This document shows, in pieces, positions 26,501 through 39,292 of a stretch of 64,000 bases of DNA (its first letter is position 1; each line of letters opens with the position of its first letter). This DNA is from Scortum barcoo (lineage: Eukaryota; Chordata; Actinopteri; Centrarchiformes; Terapontidae). The translations under genes were made by a program, and so were the position numbers. The DNA lies in assembly GCA_023238725.1 (NCBI GenBank), contig CM041534.1:2990449-3054448 (forward strand), written 5' to 3'. Under the pieces are notes generated by a model that saw only the letters and a program-made list of their open reading frames with translations, did not search any database and was not told where the DNA came from.

Positions 26501-28667
26501 TAAGTGGCCATCCTTAAAGTCAGACCCTAAGGAGCCGTCCCGTTTCAAGGATGTTATCCAAAGTGGCACAGACAGCACCCACAGTGGTGAAATAGAGTTG
26601 TTGTCATTTTGGGCAGCTAAGAGTCAGCCTTCAAGCAAAAAAGCCTATAAGTCTGAACAGCTGCCAGAGGGTGAAGTTGGCCTCCATCAGCCCCCACGTT
26701 CGGCTGTGCAGCAGTGGAGGCCTGTGACAGCAGAGCAGTTGATCTTAGAGGAGCTGCTGCAGAATAACAACAGGGAAGGGGATTGGTGCCCCTTCAAAGA
26801 TGAATGGAACACCCAAAGGCCTGTCGTAACGAGAAGGTTCTCCAAGTTCCATTATTGCTGCTTAATATGCAGACAGAAAAACTGCAGGCTAATGTGACAC
26901 ATGGTAATGGCCAGGAACAGCAGATACAAGTCACTGCAGTCAAGTCACTGGGGCCCTCAAGGGGAGGGCCAGAAGGGTCTATGGCCCCCATGCTAAAATA
27001 CTAACACTGTTTTCTAGTTTTTTCTTGTTTTGTTTAACAAAATATCCATGAGTAAATTGGATTAAGTCTACACCACTGTAAAATTATTAAGGTATTATTT
27101 TAGTTATTATTAAGATCAGTCATGTTCCACAAATGACTATATCTTTAAATCCATAATTTAGGGATCAAAGCAACAACATAAAAACAAATACCAATCACAA
27201 TAAGAACATCCTCAGGAGGATTTATCAATTCAACAGAAGAAAGCGAAAGGTAATATTATTACTTGTTATTCCAAATGTAGTTTGGCCAGTACAGTGACTG
27301 ATTATGTTCTGTCATTATGGCACCAAGTCACAGGATCTGTTGAATCCTTCAGCTTTAGATGACTACAGCCATTTCCATTGCCAAGTAAAAGTTCAGTAAG
27401 TCCTTCAGCCAGTTCTCAGACTTTAAGACGTTCAACAGTATTATCTACTTGATGGATGGCTGAGTCAGTGATAAACCTCAGTGTATGATTTCCAAAGGTA
27501 TGCTGTCCATTTTTGAGCCAAGTAATAAACTACTGGACATAGTTTGATGTGCATATTAAGATTACATGAAAGGTTTTCAAATACATCAGCCCAACATCTC
27601 CTCCAGTGCTAACATCAAGTGAAAATCTCAGCTTTGGTTAGCAATATTCAAACTGTCTTGCTGGATTTCATTTTTTTGGAATTTGGGATATCTATTATCT
27701 TCACAAGATCATAGATATCCCAAATCCCAAGATGAAGCCAAAATATCCACTTCACATGGAAACATCAAAATCTGATAGATACAAGGCCATGAAACCTGCT
27801 GAGCACAGCCCTATTGATTACATTGACCTCACAGTCTTTCCTCCAGCACCTTCATCAGGACACACATTTGACATCTCAAAACAAATGTTGGTGTGCTTTA
27901 CATAAAAACTGAAAATTAAAAATACAGTGATGAAATAAAGCTGAAGCGAATCATCAATATGTTGCTCGTTCCTTTTGTCTGTGGACGGTAATGAGCGCTG
28001 CAGCCTCTAGAAGCTAACGTGGTTTCAGGTTTCTACAGCTTTCCAATGAGATCAAATCTTCAGATCTACACTTTAATGTTTTATGATGCAGTAAAGATTC
28101 TCACCCGACCTACGAGAATTTCTGATTATTATCATCATCTGAAATAGGAAAGCTTTTAAATTAAGGATCGACTGAAGCTCAATTAATGATGAGTTGTGAA
28201 TAATATGATCCTGGACACAAAATGTTGTATCACTTCTTTGATATCAGATTCTAATTAATCTTTATCTCAGTTAAGGCCAACTATATCCTGGATTTACTCT
28301 TCAAATAGGTATTTCATAGGCTTGTTAATGATATCTTATAATCCTCTACTTCAAAGATGCCTAAATTGAATTGAGATATACCGTAACCTTTTCATTGCAA
28401 GCAATCAGGATGTTCGTTGGCCTCATCTGGCCTCGGCTAAACATTTTCTGAAGGCAGCGCTGATTGCAGTCAGCGGGCAACGTGACGGCGTGTTATCACA
28501 AGAGGTCTAGGTACATAATAAGTGTGGAGGCTTGACTGAGGCTTAACAAGCAAATGTTATATAAAAGAAGGACAAGAAAGTCACAGACCTCACACTCTGG
28601 ATTTTTTTACTACTACTGCATATGAATTGCAAATCTGGCAGCACAGACTGACATAAATCTAATCAGT
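17554..28667. other. Gene desert segment, 11 kb
   Basis: No conserved protein exon was recognised on either strand. A poly(A) run lies at about 18080-18098, followed by a second A-rich run. A 15-bp perfect inverted repeat lies at 27681-27725. The frame at 26484-26897 (137 codons) has no recognisable domain. The position between two developmental-type genes makes regulatory elements possible, but none can be demonstrated from one sequence. Confidence 0.5.
27681..27725. repeat. Perfect 15-bp inverted repeat with 15-bp loop
   Basis: ATTTGGGATATCTAT is followed after 15 bases by its exact reverse complement ATAGATATCCCAAAT. It could form a short hairpin in RNA or a cruciform. No mature microRNA was recognised in the arms. 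Confidence 0.8.
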
Positions 28668-28672
28668 GTAGC
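28668..28672. repeat. Target-site duplication left of solo LTR
   Basis: GTAGC immediately precedes the TGTCATG start of the LTR and is repeated exactly at 29230-29234 after the terminal GTGACA. Confidence 0.8.
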
Positions 28673-29229
28673 TGTCATGTCTCGTTCCATGCAGTTTGTT
28701 TTTTGTCCTTGTTTTCTATGTCAGGTTGTTATGTCTGTCTTGTCTTGTCTGTTAGGTTTTTATGTCTCATCATGTCTGTTAAGTTTCCATGTCTGTCATG
28801 TTTCTGTTTCCTGTTCTGGCGTGTCGTTCATAGTTTTATTTTGAAATCCCTAACTCTCCTCTCGTTTCAGGTTCCCTTCGACTTCCTGCCCTTGTGTGTT
28901 TCCCACCATTGATTGTGATTGTCTGCCCCGCCCTGATTGTTTCCACCTGTTCCCCATTACCTCATGTGTATATATTGTCTGTGTTTCCCCTGTCTTGTTG
29001 CCAGGTCGTCGCTTCTTGTTCATGTTTCCACGTTGTGTTTCATGTTCCTGACATCTAGCCAACTTTGTGTATGTTCATGTGGTTTGGATAAGCCAAGTTA
29101 TCAAGCCAAGGATTCAGCTTTATTTGGACTTTTGTTGTAAAGACTTTTCTTTATTAAAAGACCTGCAAACCTTCCCCAAAGTCTGTGTCCTGCATTTGGG
29201 TCCTCCTGCTCTGTGTGCCCATCGTGACA
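28673..29229 (+). mobile_element. Solo LTR, 557 bp, with 5-bp target duplication
   Basis: The segment starts TGTCATGTC and ends CATCGTGACA, the TG...CA termini of a long terminal repeat, and has exact 5-bp direct repeats (GTAGC) on each side. Inside, a TATATA box lies at 28969-28974 and an ATTAAA poly(A) signal at 29153-29158, in the order expected for a + strand LTR (promoter, then polyadenylation). The end sequence (CTGCATTTGGGTCCT followed by GTGACA) resembles LTR ends common in teleost genomes, probably Gypsy-type; the family is inferred. No gag/pol sequence adjoins it, so the internal region was probably lost by LTR-LTR recombination. The reading frames inside are not genes. Confidence 0.83.
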
Positions 29230-29234
29230 GTAGC
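29230..29234. repeat. Target-site duplication right of solo LTR
   Basis: GTAGC directly follows the terminal GTGACA and matches the copy at 28668-28672. Confidence 0.8.
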
Positions 29235-31419
29235 GAGATGAGTTTAACATTTGTTTGAAGATTGACCACTAATTTTTCATCAATTGTGAAGGATTTGGAA
29301 AGGAAAATCTGTATTTTACTGTAAAACCAACTGATGCCATATATTTATATACTTCTGATATTGAAAGGGAGCATCAAACTGTGTAAGTGTCTTGCAGTTA
29401 TGCATTTTTAGCTGATTAAGCTGAGTCAGCTGTCACAGCACAGTTGTTTGTTCAATCAAGTAACTGCAGTGTACAGCCTAAAGGCACAGCAGATTCTTCT
29501 ATAAATGTATGTTTTTTAATAAAATTTTAAATCTTATTTAGACACCATTAATAGAATTGTTCTAAGATGTACTTTAGGAGATACCAAAGTCAGACTGTTT
29601 GTATGACAAACACAAAGAAACTAGCATTTGCAGCAGAGCAGATGAAACTAAAGATAAACCATTAGCTGTTAAAATACTGTTAAAATGCTTTTATAGGAAG
29701 AGATTACAGTCTGGATGTTATACAGATCAAACAAGATACAGTTCATATTCGGTTTGATTTGCACTGTTTCTGGTACACACTGCCTGCAGAAACAGAGCAT
29801 TTCTGTTGTAATTGTTTGGCTTTGTGTTTGAATTAAAAGTGGTCAATTAGAGGAGAAACATTAACAAGATTAAATTGTGTTCATGATCCAGCAACCAAAT
29901 CAAAACAGCAGAAACAAAGAGCGAGCAGCATTCTCACATATAATTAAAGGCATTGATCATATTTGTGCTGCAAAAATATCTGTGATTGATTTCTTGGAGG
30001 AAGAAATGGAGAATGTTGCTCAGCGACTGGGCAGTTAATTAATGGCAAACATGAGCCCACACAAAGGCCGTGTTTCTGTGTGCTACATAATACTGGAGGA
30101 TGTTTCGTGTTTTAGTATACTCACTAATGAAGAAAGAGAACCACTACAGGAGGAGATTGTCTGTTGTTTTATTCTGTATATTAATGCTGCAAAAGCACTG
30201 TAGGAGGTGATTATTTTTTGCACATAATGTTAAGCAAAAGTGTGACAAAAACAAAACTATTTGTCAGCGTGACAACTGTCACGGCTGGAAAGAGATTACC
30301 GTGAGCATCATTTTGCCTTGCATGTGCTATTTTCAGTGATGTTTTCCTTGATGTAGGCAGATGTTTGAAAAGTATTAGTGTTCAGCACAAAAACAGCTTT
30401 GATCGACTTTCACAAAACAATTTATTGATTTTACACAGATGAGTTTTTCTCATCTTTTATCACCATGTACTTGTCAAATGGATTTACTGTGGAACTTATT
30501 GGAGGCTCCAGCTTCTCTGAATACAGAAGGCGTATTAGACACAATAATCATTGGTTCCACTAATTATGTAGAAGTTGTCCTCTTGCTTGTCCTCTCTTCT
30601 GACAAGATAACATGGGGAGGAAACATCCTGAAATGCCCTTCTCTGATATGAGGTACTATTTGAAAAAGAGAAACATGTCAGAGTGGGTTAGGAATAATGG
30701 CACCTGACACATGCCCTGAAACAAGGTGTGCGCCAAAATCACAAAGCGTATGGAAGAAATACAGTTTTAATAAACTCTCCTTTCTACACAATCAGATGTG
30801 TTTTATTAAAAACCACCCAGGACCCATTGAAGTTATTTACGAGCGGGAGACAATATGAAAAACAGAATAGAGTTTGTGTGCTGAGGGCCTCAAGAGTCAG
30901 CTCTGCCTCTGCACCGCCTGCATGTATATTTACCCTGATGAGCAGGCTAAGAGACTGAGATGACTGTGGGCCAATGGAGATTGCTGTCTGAGAGCCTATC
31001 CATTAGTTGGCATTTAGTTCAGCCCAACAACAACCCTCATTAGGGGATAGGTTTCAAAATTGAATGCTCGCTTGAAAATTGGGCTCCCTTTTGTTACCAT
31101 ATCTAGTGATTGTTATCGTGCAGCAGAGGCAGATTGAGGGTGCAGCACATCCAGGGAATGGAACTTGCGGCTAATCTATTTAATTTGCTACTAATGCATG
31201 TTATGACCGGCACACTTATGCTTTCACTGGCACAGAGCAACATTGATGGACCTTTTCCAAGACAGTAGGGAAATAACTTTTTTTTAATATCAATATATAG
31301 AAAAAAAAAGACAAATTCAAGCCACACTATGCATTTAGTGGGTTAAAAAGAAAAGGCTTGCTATGCTGTCTCTGCATCAGTAATGAAAAAATTGACACTT
31401 ACAGAGATCTAACTCCATT
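29235..31419. other. Non-coding stretch
   Basis: Nothing protein-like or RNA-like was recognised; short AT-rich runs only. Confidence 0.5.
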
Positions 31420-31735
31420 AGGGCTGCAACTAATGATTATTTTGAACATTTATTAATCTGCCAAGTATTATGTGGATGAATTGATTAATTGTATTGTCTA
31501 TGAAATGCCAGAAAATATTGTCTAACCAACTGTCCAAAACCTTCATACATTCAGCACCGCATTCAATTAAAGCAAGAACATTTGGAAATCCTCTCATTGG
31601 AGAAGCTGGAACCAAATAACATTTGACATTTTTGCTTAGAAAATGAGTAAAAACGATTAATCAATCATAACGACAGATGCTGATTATGTTTTTGCCATGT
31701 TTCGACTAATTGATTACCCAGCTGATCATTGATCA
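31420..31735 (+). mobile_element. Teleost GGGCTGCAACTA-family MITE, copy 2
   Basis: It starts AGGGCTGCAACTAATGATTA and continues with words shared by the family (GTCTATGAAATGCCAGAAAAT, internal AGAAGCTGGAACCA, then AACGATTAATCAATCAT). It is non-coding and diverged; the right boundary is approximate because a complementary end is not clear. Family recognition is from memory of common teleost repeats. Confidence 0.68.
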
Positions 31736-34700
31736 AAAAATGATGAGCTTAATGTTTTGTCAGTGCACATGCAGCCTATTGCTGAGTGACTTTTCATGTG
31801 TTCATGACAGGGAACTAAAATACCTGACTTGAGGCAGTTTACTTTTTCACAACCCAATCACATCTCCGTAAACACTGCTAATTGACATATGTGGCAACAA
31901 ATCCATTACATTAAATATTCAATCATGCAAAAATGAGCAATTAACATGTTTTGCTGGCTGCAAAAAGGGCTTGAAATTGTACCTCTGCCAAATACAAGGA
32001 TCTCTTCAGTGAAATGTGTTGGCTGCAGTAGAGAAAAGGTTTTGAAGTGTTTTGGAAAAAAAAAAGGAAATCCTTTTTCTCAGTACGTGATAAAGTAGGG
32101 AAATATTCAGAAAACTGAAATCCCTTTAGCTTTCTGAACTAAAATCCCTTAAAGAACCCTCGTTAAAACTAACAGAGCAAGCTGGCTTAATACACAACAG
32201 AGACTGGTGTTGTGTCAACAATCTGACCTTGTCCACAGACCTTTCCATCAGCAGAACACAGTAACATAGTATTTGATGTGTGTAAGGACTAATGTTTCAG
32301 ATAAACGTTGAGCTATTTGGTGAATGGGGCGGCCCTGGTGTCTCTCACTGAGCTGTATGTAGAGCTTTTTATTTCCCTGCTCTGCAAGGCTGCTGATGTC
32401 AACAAAGCACAATGGCAGCACAGGAATGCGTCTGCCATAAGTGAGGGGCTACAATGCCACACAAGCTCTCTGCTACTGGAGCCTGTAGGAATGCTTGATG
32501 ATCACATCATCAAAGAACTGTGATACAGTGTGTTTCACATGCTAAGCCATCATATTATGAATGGTTGTCACAACCAAAAGTAAGGCAAACAGGATGGATA
32601 TGAAACAATTTCACCAGCTTAAGAGATTGAAATCTTTCATAGATTCTCCTTTACACCCTTATTTTACTGTAAGCAAGGTTTAATTCAGAAATGATGAACA
32701 TTTTAAATGCATAAGACCCTTTTACACCTTAAAGTATTACTCACTGAGGCAATTTTTCATTAGCAGTCACTGTTTTGCTATTACAAACAGAGCCTTAAGG
32801 GCTCTTTATCAAAAGAGAACTTTTAAAAGAGAAGCGGCAGTAATCTCATTCCGGCTGATTTCATCTCTTTGTTTCTTGGATGTATTCTTAGTGACAGTCT
32901 TAGCCTTGCCTTTTGTTTAACATTGTCACAGAAAGGCTGGGCCCACTTCAGAGAGCAGCTCCAGGACCATTTGCCTCCCAGTGGATTGTAGTCACTTAGC
33001 TCACCATTTATCACTTCAGAAATTAGCTTGGCCTCCTGTCATTACATTGAACTCCTGAAAGGTAATCAATCTGTAGGAAGGAAAAGGGAGAGCTGAGTGA
33101 TTGATGCAGGAATGAAACAAGACATTACAAAAGGTGGAATTGAAGGAGTGCAAATAAACATGCTAGCCAAAGAAGGTGTTCTGTGGGAGGCTGCAAAGCA
33201 AGGCCTCGATCCACTTTGTTCTTAACAAGATGAAATCATTATGTTTCTCATCTCTGGTCTGCACGAAAGAACAAAGAGAATACAGTACATACAGTGTTTG
33301 GCTGTGTTGTAGGACAGCACAGACGGCAGGATGAGAGTGGGAATGATGGGCCCATTGTGCGATTTGGGATTAAAACCTCTCAAACATATATGCACAGAGT
33401 CTGTGCAGCTCTGTCTCCAAAACCGGTCCTCTGAGACCACAGACTCATCTTTGAAGCTGGCAGGTGGGATGGCAGCTTCAGCAGCACAGTGTTGCATTCA
33501 ATGCCATTGCTACATGGCAGAAATGGTAAGTGTTGACGTGGGGAAGAAGACTGAATCAGAGTTTAAGAAAACAGATGTAAAATCTATGCTCCAGAAGTGG
33601 CTGTTTGTTGGTTTAGTCCAGCAATATTTTCAGCACCCACACTTCCATCATGGTTCAAGAGCAGTCAACCTCCAAATTGCCTGCCCCCGGGATCTGCTAT
33701 TACCACCAGCAATCTGGCTTTTTTCCCCCACATCACCACATCAATAACTGCAAAGTGGAAGAATTACATCCTGAAAAGATTGACCCTGGAATTCAAAATA
33801 AAAACACACATACATGCTCACTGAATTGATGTTTCTTTGCCGTTTATTTAGCTATGTATTAAACTTTGTCCTGTTTTTGTATCAGCTACTGAGGAAAGAC
33901 ATTAGATGTATGTTCCTCCCTTCTGGATAAAGACAGAAATAACATCTTCTCAAATTGTCCTGAGCAAGGCCCTGACTGGATGGACAGATTGTCTGACTTC
34001 TGTGTTGGCGTCTTCCTGAATATCGCCCACACACTGTGGGCACGTGCAGTAAATATTAAAATATTCTCCCGCAGTGACATATCTCTTTAAAGGCACCTGG
34101 GAGAGCAGATGAGATAAGTTTTCCTGCAGTCTTTGTATTCTGATGAGTGAGTGTGACACCGGTGAAGGGATGACCTTTGATGGTGCCAGGAGGAACAGTG
34201 GATGGTGAGTCATTATACCCTTGAATGACAAGTAATGCCCTGCGTTTGAACAGGCAGATTCAGCCCAAGGTTGAAGAAAACGCTGGATGAATAGATGAAA
34301 GGACTGTCTGTGAATTACAGCAAATCCTTCTCTTAAGATAGTGCCTACAATAACAAGAGTGTCTCCAGTGTAATTTGAAATTGAATTCTTCACCCTCCAT
34401 ATTGACTTTTTAAAAAATCATGCTTTAATGTAATAACTGCAAAAGCAAACCTACTTTGGGCTCTTCGGTAGCTCCGAGTTTGTCTCCAGTACTCCTCCAA
34501 ATGTGATGGAGGAAGTGCTTAAATAGCCAGCACCTTCCTCTACACTCGTCACTGTGCCCGCATATTGGAGCCTGACTGATTAATTGAAATGTCTATTGAG
34601 GTAAAAAGCTGCTGTGGCCCGGGATCATAGGCTGATTTAGCGACAGCTATAAAATCCAGCCTGAGCCATAAAAATAGACGTGAAAAAATTGACTTTTGTG

Positions 34701-37081
34701 TCCCCCTTTCCTTCACATTGCTTTTTCCTCTCTCTTCATGGTAGTTTCTGTTCCTTTCTATCTGTGCTGTTTCATGTGTTTTGTCCTTCACTGAAGAACT
34801 AAATGGGCCATTTTGAGTTACCCATGGTGTCAAAATGAAAGAGGGAGATCATGCTGTTATCTGACCCACTCGTGTTTCTGAAACTCAGTAATGTTTCAAT
34901 TATCAGTAACTACTGTATATTAGAGAGCTAGCTACGTTGCAGAACAATGTTTTAACTGTTCACACACAGTGCTCGTTTTTTGCCCGCTCACCTTTCCATG
35001 AAAAGATTTTTTTCATTTTAGATTTTATAAATGTTTTAACGACATGATCAAAGTTCACCTAGGTCCTCAGCAGAATTGACACAGTACCGTGACCAAACTT
35101 TTCCACCCTACTGTGGTAATTGATGCAGGTTTATTTCTAATGCTGTTGACAAAAAAAATATAAATTGCAGATAAAAATAAACCCTTTTAATTTCCTCTGC
35201 TTCACAGTAATTCTAGGCTTTTGGAGGGCGTTCCCCATTTTGGGGCCCTGGGCTATTTCTCTCCCTTTGCTCTCATAAATGCTACCAATCTACAAATGCA
35301 AAGAGTTTTGGGGTTGTTTTCATTCCCCATTGAAGGACTATAAATTGGTCCTTAACTCCTTTTCAGACCACACCCATTATCAGACCAAAAGGTGACAGCA
35401 GGAGAAAGTATACAGGAGACAGGTTACAATAATATCAAATCATCTGCCTGCAGAGGAAAAGATATCAATCAGTTTGCATTGTGTTCTGACTGGCTACTCA
35501 GAAGAAAGTCTCTTTGTGGCTTGCAACATTCCAGTAATGATTCACTGTGTCTGCTGTATATCATCGCCCTGTTTCTGACCCAAGGCATGAATCAGACTAC
35601 TGATTTAAAGACCCCAATAACCCCCTGCAAGCTCAGGCCGTGATCCCATCAGGTATGTCATCTGGTATTCATGACAGGAAACCTAAAAATAGCCCTAGCA
35701 TGCATGAGCTCCTCACACAAGTGTGAAAGCAATTCATACGAGGACAAATTATGACAAATAGGAATGAAACAGAAGTGAAAATGGAGTACATTTTAAACTT
35801 AGCTTCTCCCAACACATCAAGGAAAATTCAGTGTGTGGTTTTCATTCCCATAATATTACAAGGAAATCATCAGACCGGAGCAGTGGGGGGACTCCTGCGG
35901 TCAGCACAAAAACACTGTGAATTTATCAAAAAATAACTGCGGATTTTCAGGAAATGAGACACTTGGACAAATATCCGTTCTTGCACTTATCTGTGTGGAC
36001 ACTAACTCTTTAGTTTCAAAGCTGTATGAAATAAAACTCGGCTGCTGTCTCTGCTGCTGAATTGGGCAGCGCTTTGAAGATTTGTGAAACTCAGAACAGA
36101 GGCTGCACCTACTAAGTGCTGCTCCGAACCACCCCCAACCTTTGAGCATCTCCGCTGTCTTTATTTGACCGTGAACCCATTAGAGCAGGGTAATAGCATG
36201 TTGGGGGAGGAGAAGGTTGAGTCAGACTACATTTTACCAACTATGATCACAGTCTAGCTGCTTTGTGGGTTGTCTAATTAGCTGACACTGATGATGTATA
36301 TCAGGATCTGTACTTCCTCATTAGCTCAATAATAACGTTCCTTACCTTGATTCACTCAAATTGAGGTTGATTTTTTCCTTTTTTTCTGTTCTTTTCTATG
36401 AGAGAAAATAATTCCATACGAGATTAACAACAACACAAAAAGGGCATTTGGTGTATTTGTTTTCCTAATCTGAACCTCAGCTTCAGACTGCACGCACAAG
36501 TGTGTCTCTCTCTATAATAAATGTGAGCTCTGACAAGATGCTACTCATCCAAACAGCTTATCATAATAATTATGAAATTATATAACATTCAGGAGTTAAA
36601 GAATTATGCTTCCTGCAGAGCATTACTAATTTTTCCATCAGAAGTCTCATTAAGCTCTCTGCAAGAGGGATTGCAATTAATCACAGTGTATTTCTGGTAA
36701 ACAAACATGTCAGATGGAACAGATATGGTCCAAAAATATGGTGAATCACTATCTTCTTCCCATTTTCCTCACACTTAAAACCACTTGAAAATGGTTTCTT
36801 GGGAAATAGCAGAAAAAAACTCATGCATGGTGTCACGTTTTTTTTTTTCTTTTTTTTTTTTTTACTTTTGAGGTTTTTGTGAGAGAAATCACCCTTGAGG
36901 CGAGCTCTCACAGCTGCAACTACCTTACATGAATCAGATAAATATACTTACTGTGGATGTAATTATGTCTTTTTGACTGACTGAAAACATCACCAGTGCA
37001 CTTTACATCATTAGAGAAGTTTAAAGGAGAATAATTAAACACTTTTTAAGTTCAGAAATGTAACACAGGGTTTTCATTTGT
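31736..37081. other. Non-coding stretch with two unexplained open frames
   Basis: No recognised exon. Two longer frames exist: 138 codons at 33331-33747 (+) and 147 codons at 33950-34393 (-). Neither shows a known domain, signal peptide or conserved motif, and both are treated as chance. A poly(T) run lies at about 36838-36862. Confidence 0.45.
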
Positions 37082-37764
37082 TTAACACTCGAACTACCAA
37101 GGCAGTCATTTTGACTGTTTTTGAAATTTTGCAATGTAATAACTTTGTTGAAATGAAACCCATGTAACTATAGGACCCTGACTTTTCCTAAATGTGTGTA
37201 TATTTTATTCTAACATTGTTATTTTCCCTTAAAATTACAAAACACAAAAGAGTTCAGAGTATTTCTACCTTCAATGGCCATAACAGTCATATTGACCCAT
37301 ACCTTATATTATGATCTTATGTGACATTATAGACAGTGTAGAATTTCAGTGTTTGATACTTTTTTCCCTCTCTTTTTTCCCTCTCTTTCACTGTTGCCTA
37401 GCAAATATTTTTTTTCTAGTTGATTTGAAGAAAATAAAGAGTAGAGTAGAGTAGTAGAGTAGACACTGGCTGATACTGGCTCTGACAGCGGATTCAGAGA
37501 TAACTCCCCCTCGTAAAAGAAGCCGACTGGACACGTCCAATTCTGCATCTGCTGTCATTCCATCTGCTAATTGTTTATGTTGTTGATTGTTGTTGTTGAT
37601 GTTTATTATTACCTATCCTAACATTAAATATGATTTATTCTTAGATTTTGTATCAATTATTGAAAATGCAAATACAAATAAAAAATGCAAATAATGTATG
37701 AATGGTCAAAATGATTTCTATGGAAATTATAGTACTTATAGAATTCCGGTAGTTGGAGCGTTAA
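37082..37764 (+). mobile_element. piggyBac-type non-autonomous element with TTAA target duplications
   Basis: TTAA at 37082-37085 is followed by CACTCGAACTACC; at the other end GGTAGTTGGAGCG is followed by TTAA at 37761-37764. The 13-bp termini are inverted repeats with two mismatches, and TTAA on both sides is the hallmark piggyBac insertion site. The body is 675 bp and lacks an intact transposase. A short stretch near 37460-37560 could encode an acidic-then-basic peptide (DSGFRDNSPS, with RKRSRLDTS in another frame), perhaps the remnant of a transposase N-terminus; this is weak. GTAGA repeats occur at about 37440-37463. Confidence 0.78.
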
Positions 37765-38339
37765 ATCTTTTTTATTCATTACACCAGCAGGATCCCTAAA
37801 GAGACCCCTCTTCACAGCAGAACAATGTGAGGTTTTCCTTTACATAGCAACAAAATGGAAGAATGTGAACAAAAATCACATGACAAATGCAGTTTGTTTG
37901 ATTGGTTTTTTGCTCTATTTCCTTTTCCTTCCTAGGGAGAAGGATAAGTCAGATAGAATCTCATGACATAAAATTTAAAGCTAAGATGCTGACCAAGCCT
38001 ACACAGAAACACAGCATGAGATTAGAAAGGAATCCCAGCAATAAATTATTATCCCTGTCTTAATGGTCCTATAACATCTTCTAAAGCACTCTTCATCAAC
38101 AGTCCAAAGTCCCTAAAACATAAAGCTGGTTGGTGTGTCAATAAATATTCATTAAAATGTAATGAATATTTATTATTTAACATTGTATAAGAAGATCAAT
38201 CTCTATGAGGAGGACAAAGGAAAACCAGTTAATGTGCATGTAAAAAACATCATCTATGTTCTGTAGAAAGGAATGAAAGGCATGAAGCAACAAGAAATAC
38301 AGTCAAAGCCAGTTTCTGCCAGGCTGTATTTAGGCACCG

Positions 38340-38960
38340 TGGTGCTTTGAGCTTAATGGTAATATTATACATACATACATGATGACAATGCTAATGCAGA
38401 ACTGTGGCATGTGAGCATGGCAGAAGTTAGCAGGCAAAGTTTTGTATTTGGTCATAAACTAAGCTATTATAAACCAACTGAAATGTTGATCTGGTGATGG
38501 TGCTGGAGGAAAAGTCCAGGGAACAGCAAAGAAATTACAATTCAGCTCAGGGAAACAGGAATGCCTGCACAATATATTTCATAGCAATCCATCCTCTATT
38601 CATTTAGGTATTTCGCTTAAAACCATATATGAGGAAAATTAGGGGTTTACCAAGGTGTTTCTGGTGTGTTGTCTGCGATCCATGAATGACTACAAAAAAC
38701 GCTAATGTTCCAACCCTAAGAGATAAAATATCACTAAAGTCATTAGGATTCTGTATCATTTTATGGTAATCTGTCTATTGTTTGTCAAGATATGTCACCA
38801 AAAGCATGTTCATTTATGGAGGCACAAGAGGTAAAGTCAGAGGATCACAAAAGTCAGTGTGATTCATCCTCTGTGGACCATGAATATGTATGCAAAATGT
38901 CATTGCAACCCAGCTGACAGCTGTCTAGAACAAAGTGGCGGACAGATGATATTGGCACCC
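38340..38960 (+). repeat. Diverged teleost interspersed repeat, copy A
   Basis: Contains GGTCATAAACTAAGC, TGGTGATGGTGCTGGAGGAA, and a second half with AGAGGTAAAGTCAGAGGATC and GATTCATCCTCTGTGGACCA. The same word order recurs at 40210-40640 and, inverted, at 41840-42160. It is a widespread non-coding family in teleosts (recognised from memory; no name assigned). Confidence 0.62.
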
Positions 38961-39245
38961 AGACAGCCATGCCGCTAGCTACAAACATGATTTATAAATA
39001 ATGCTAAACTTCTGATAGCTGCTGTTCTCTATCATGATGCTTCAGCCTTTATGTTTTAACACCAGTGTCATTAATGAGTTTACTTCAAATAATAGGAAGG
39101 ACTCACAAGACTCAAATACTCAAACAAAGCCAGCTCAATATCAAAGAAGATAAACTTACCAAAATCTAACTTTATAACAAGTTTTAATGGCCATTTCAGA
39201 ACTCTGTTAGACAAGAGAGCTCATTTATTCCCTGTTAACGTACAA

Positions 39246-39248
<3 letters not shown>

Positions 39249-39290
<42 letters not shown>
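39249..39290 (+). repeat. (CA)n microsatellite
   Basis: An uninterrupted CA run of about 42 bp. Confidence 0.97.

Positions 39291-39292
<2 letters not shown>

Noticed and set aside
28703..29258. Several 60-70 codon frames on both strands
   Set aside because: They lie within or overlap the solo LTR, which is non-coding.
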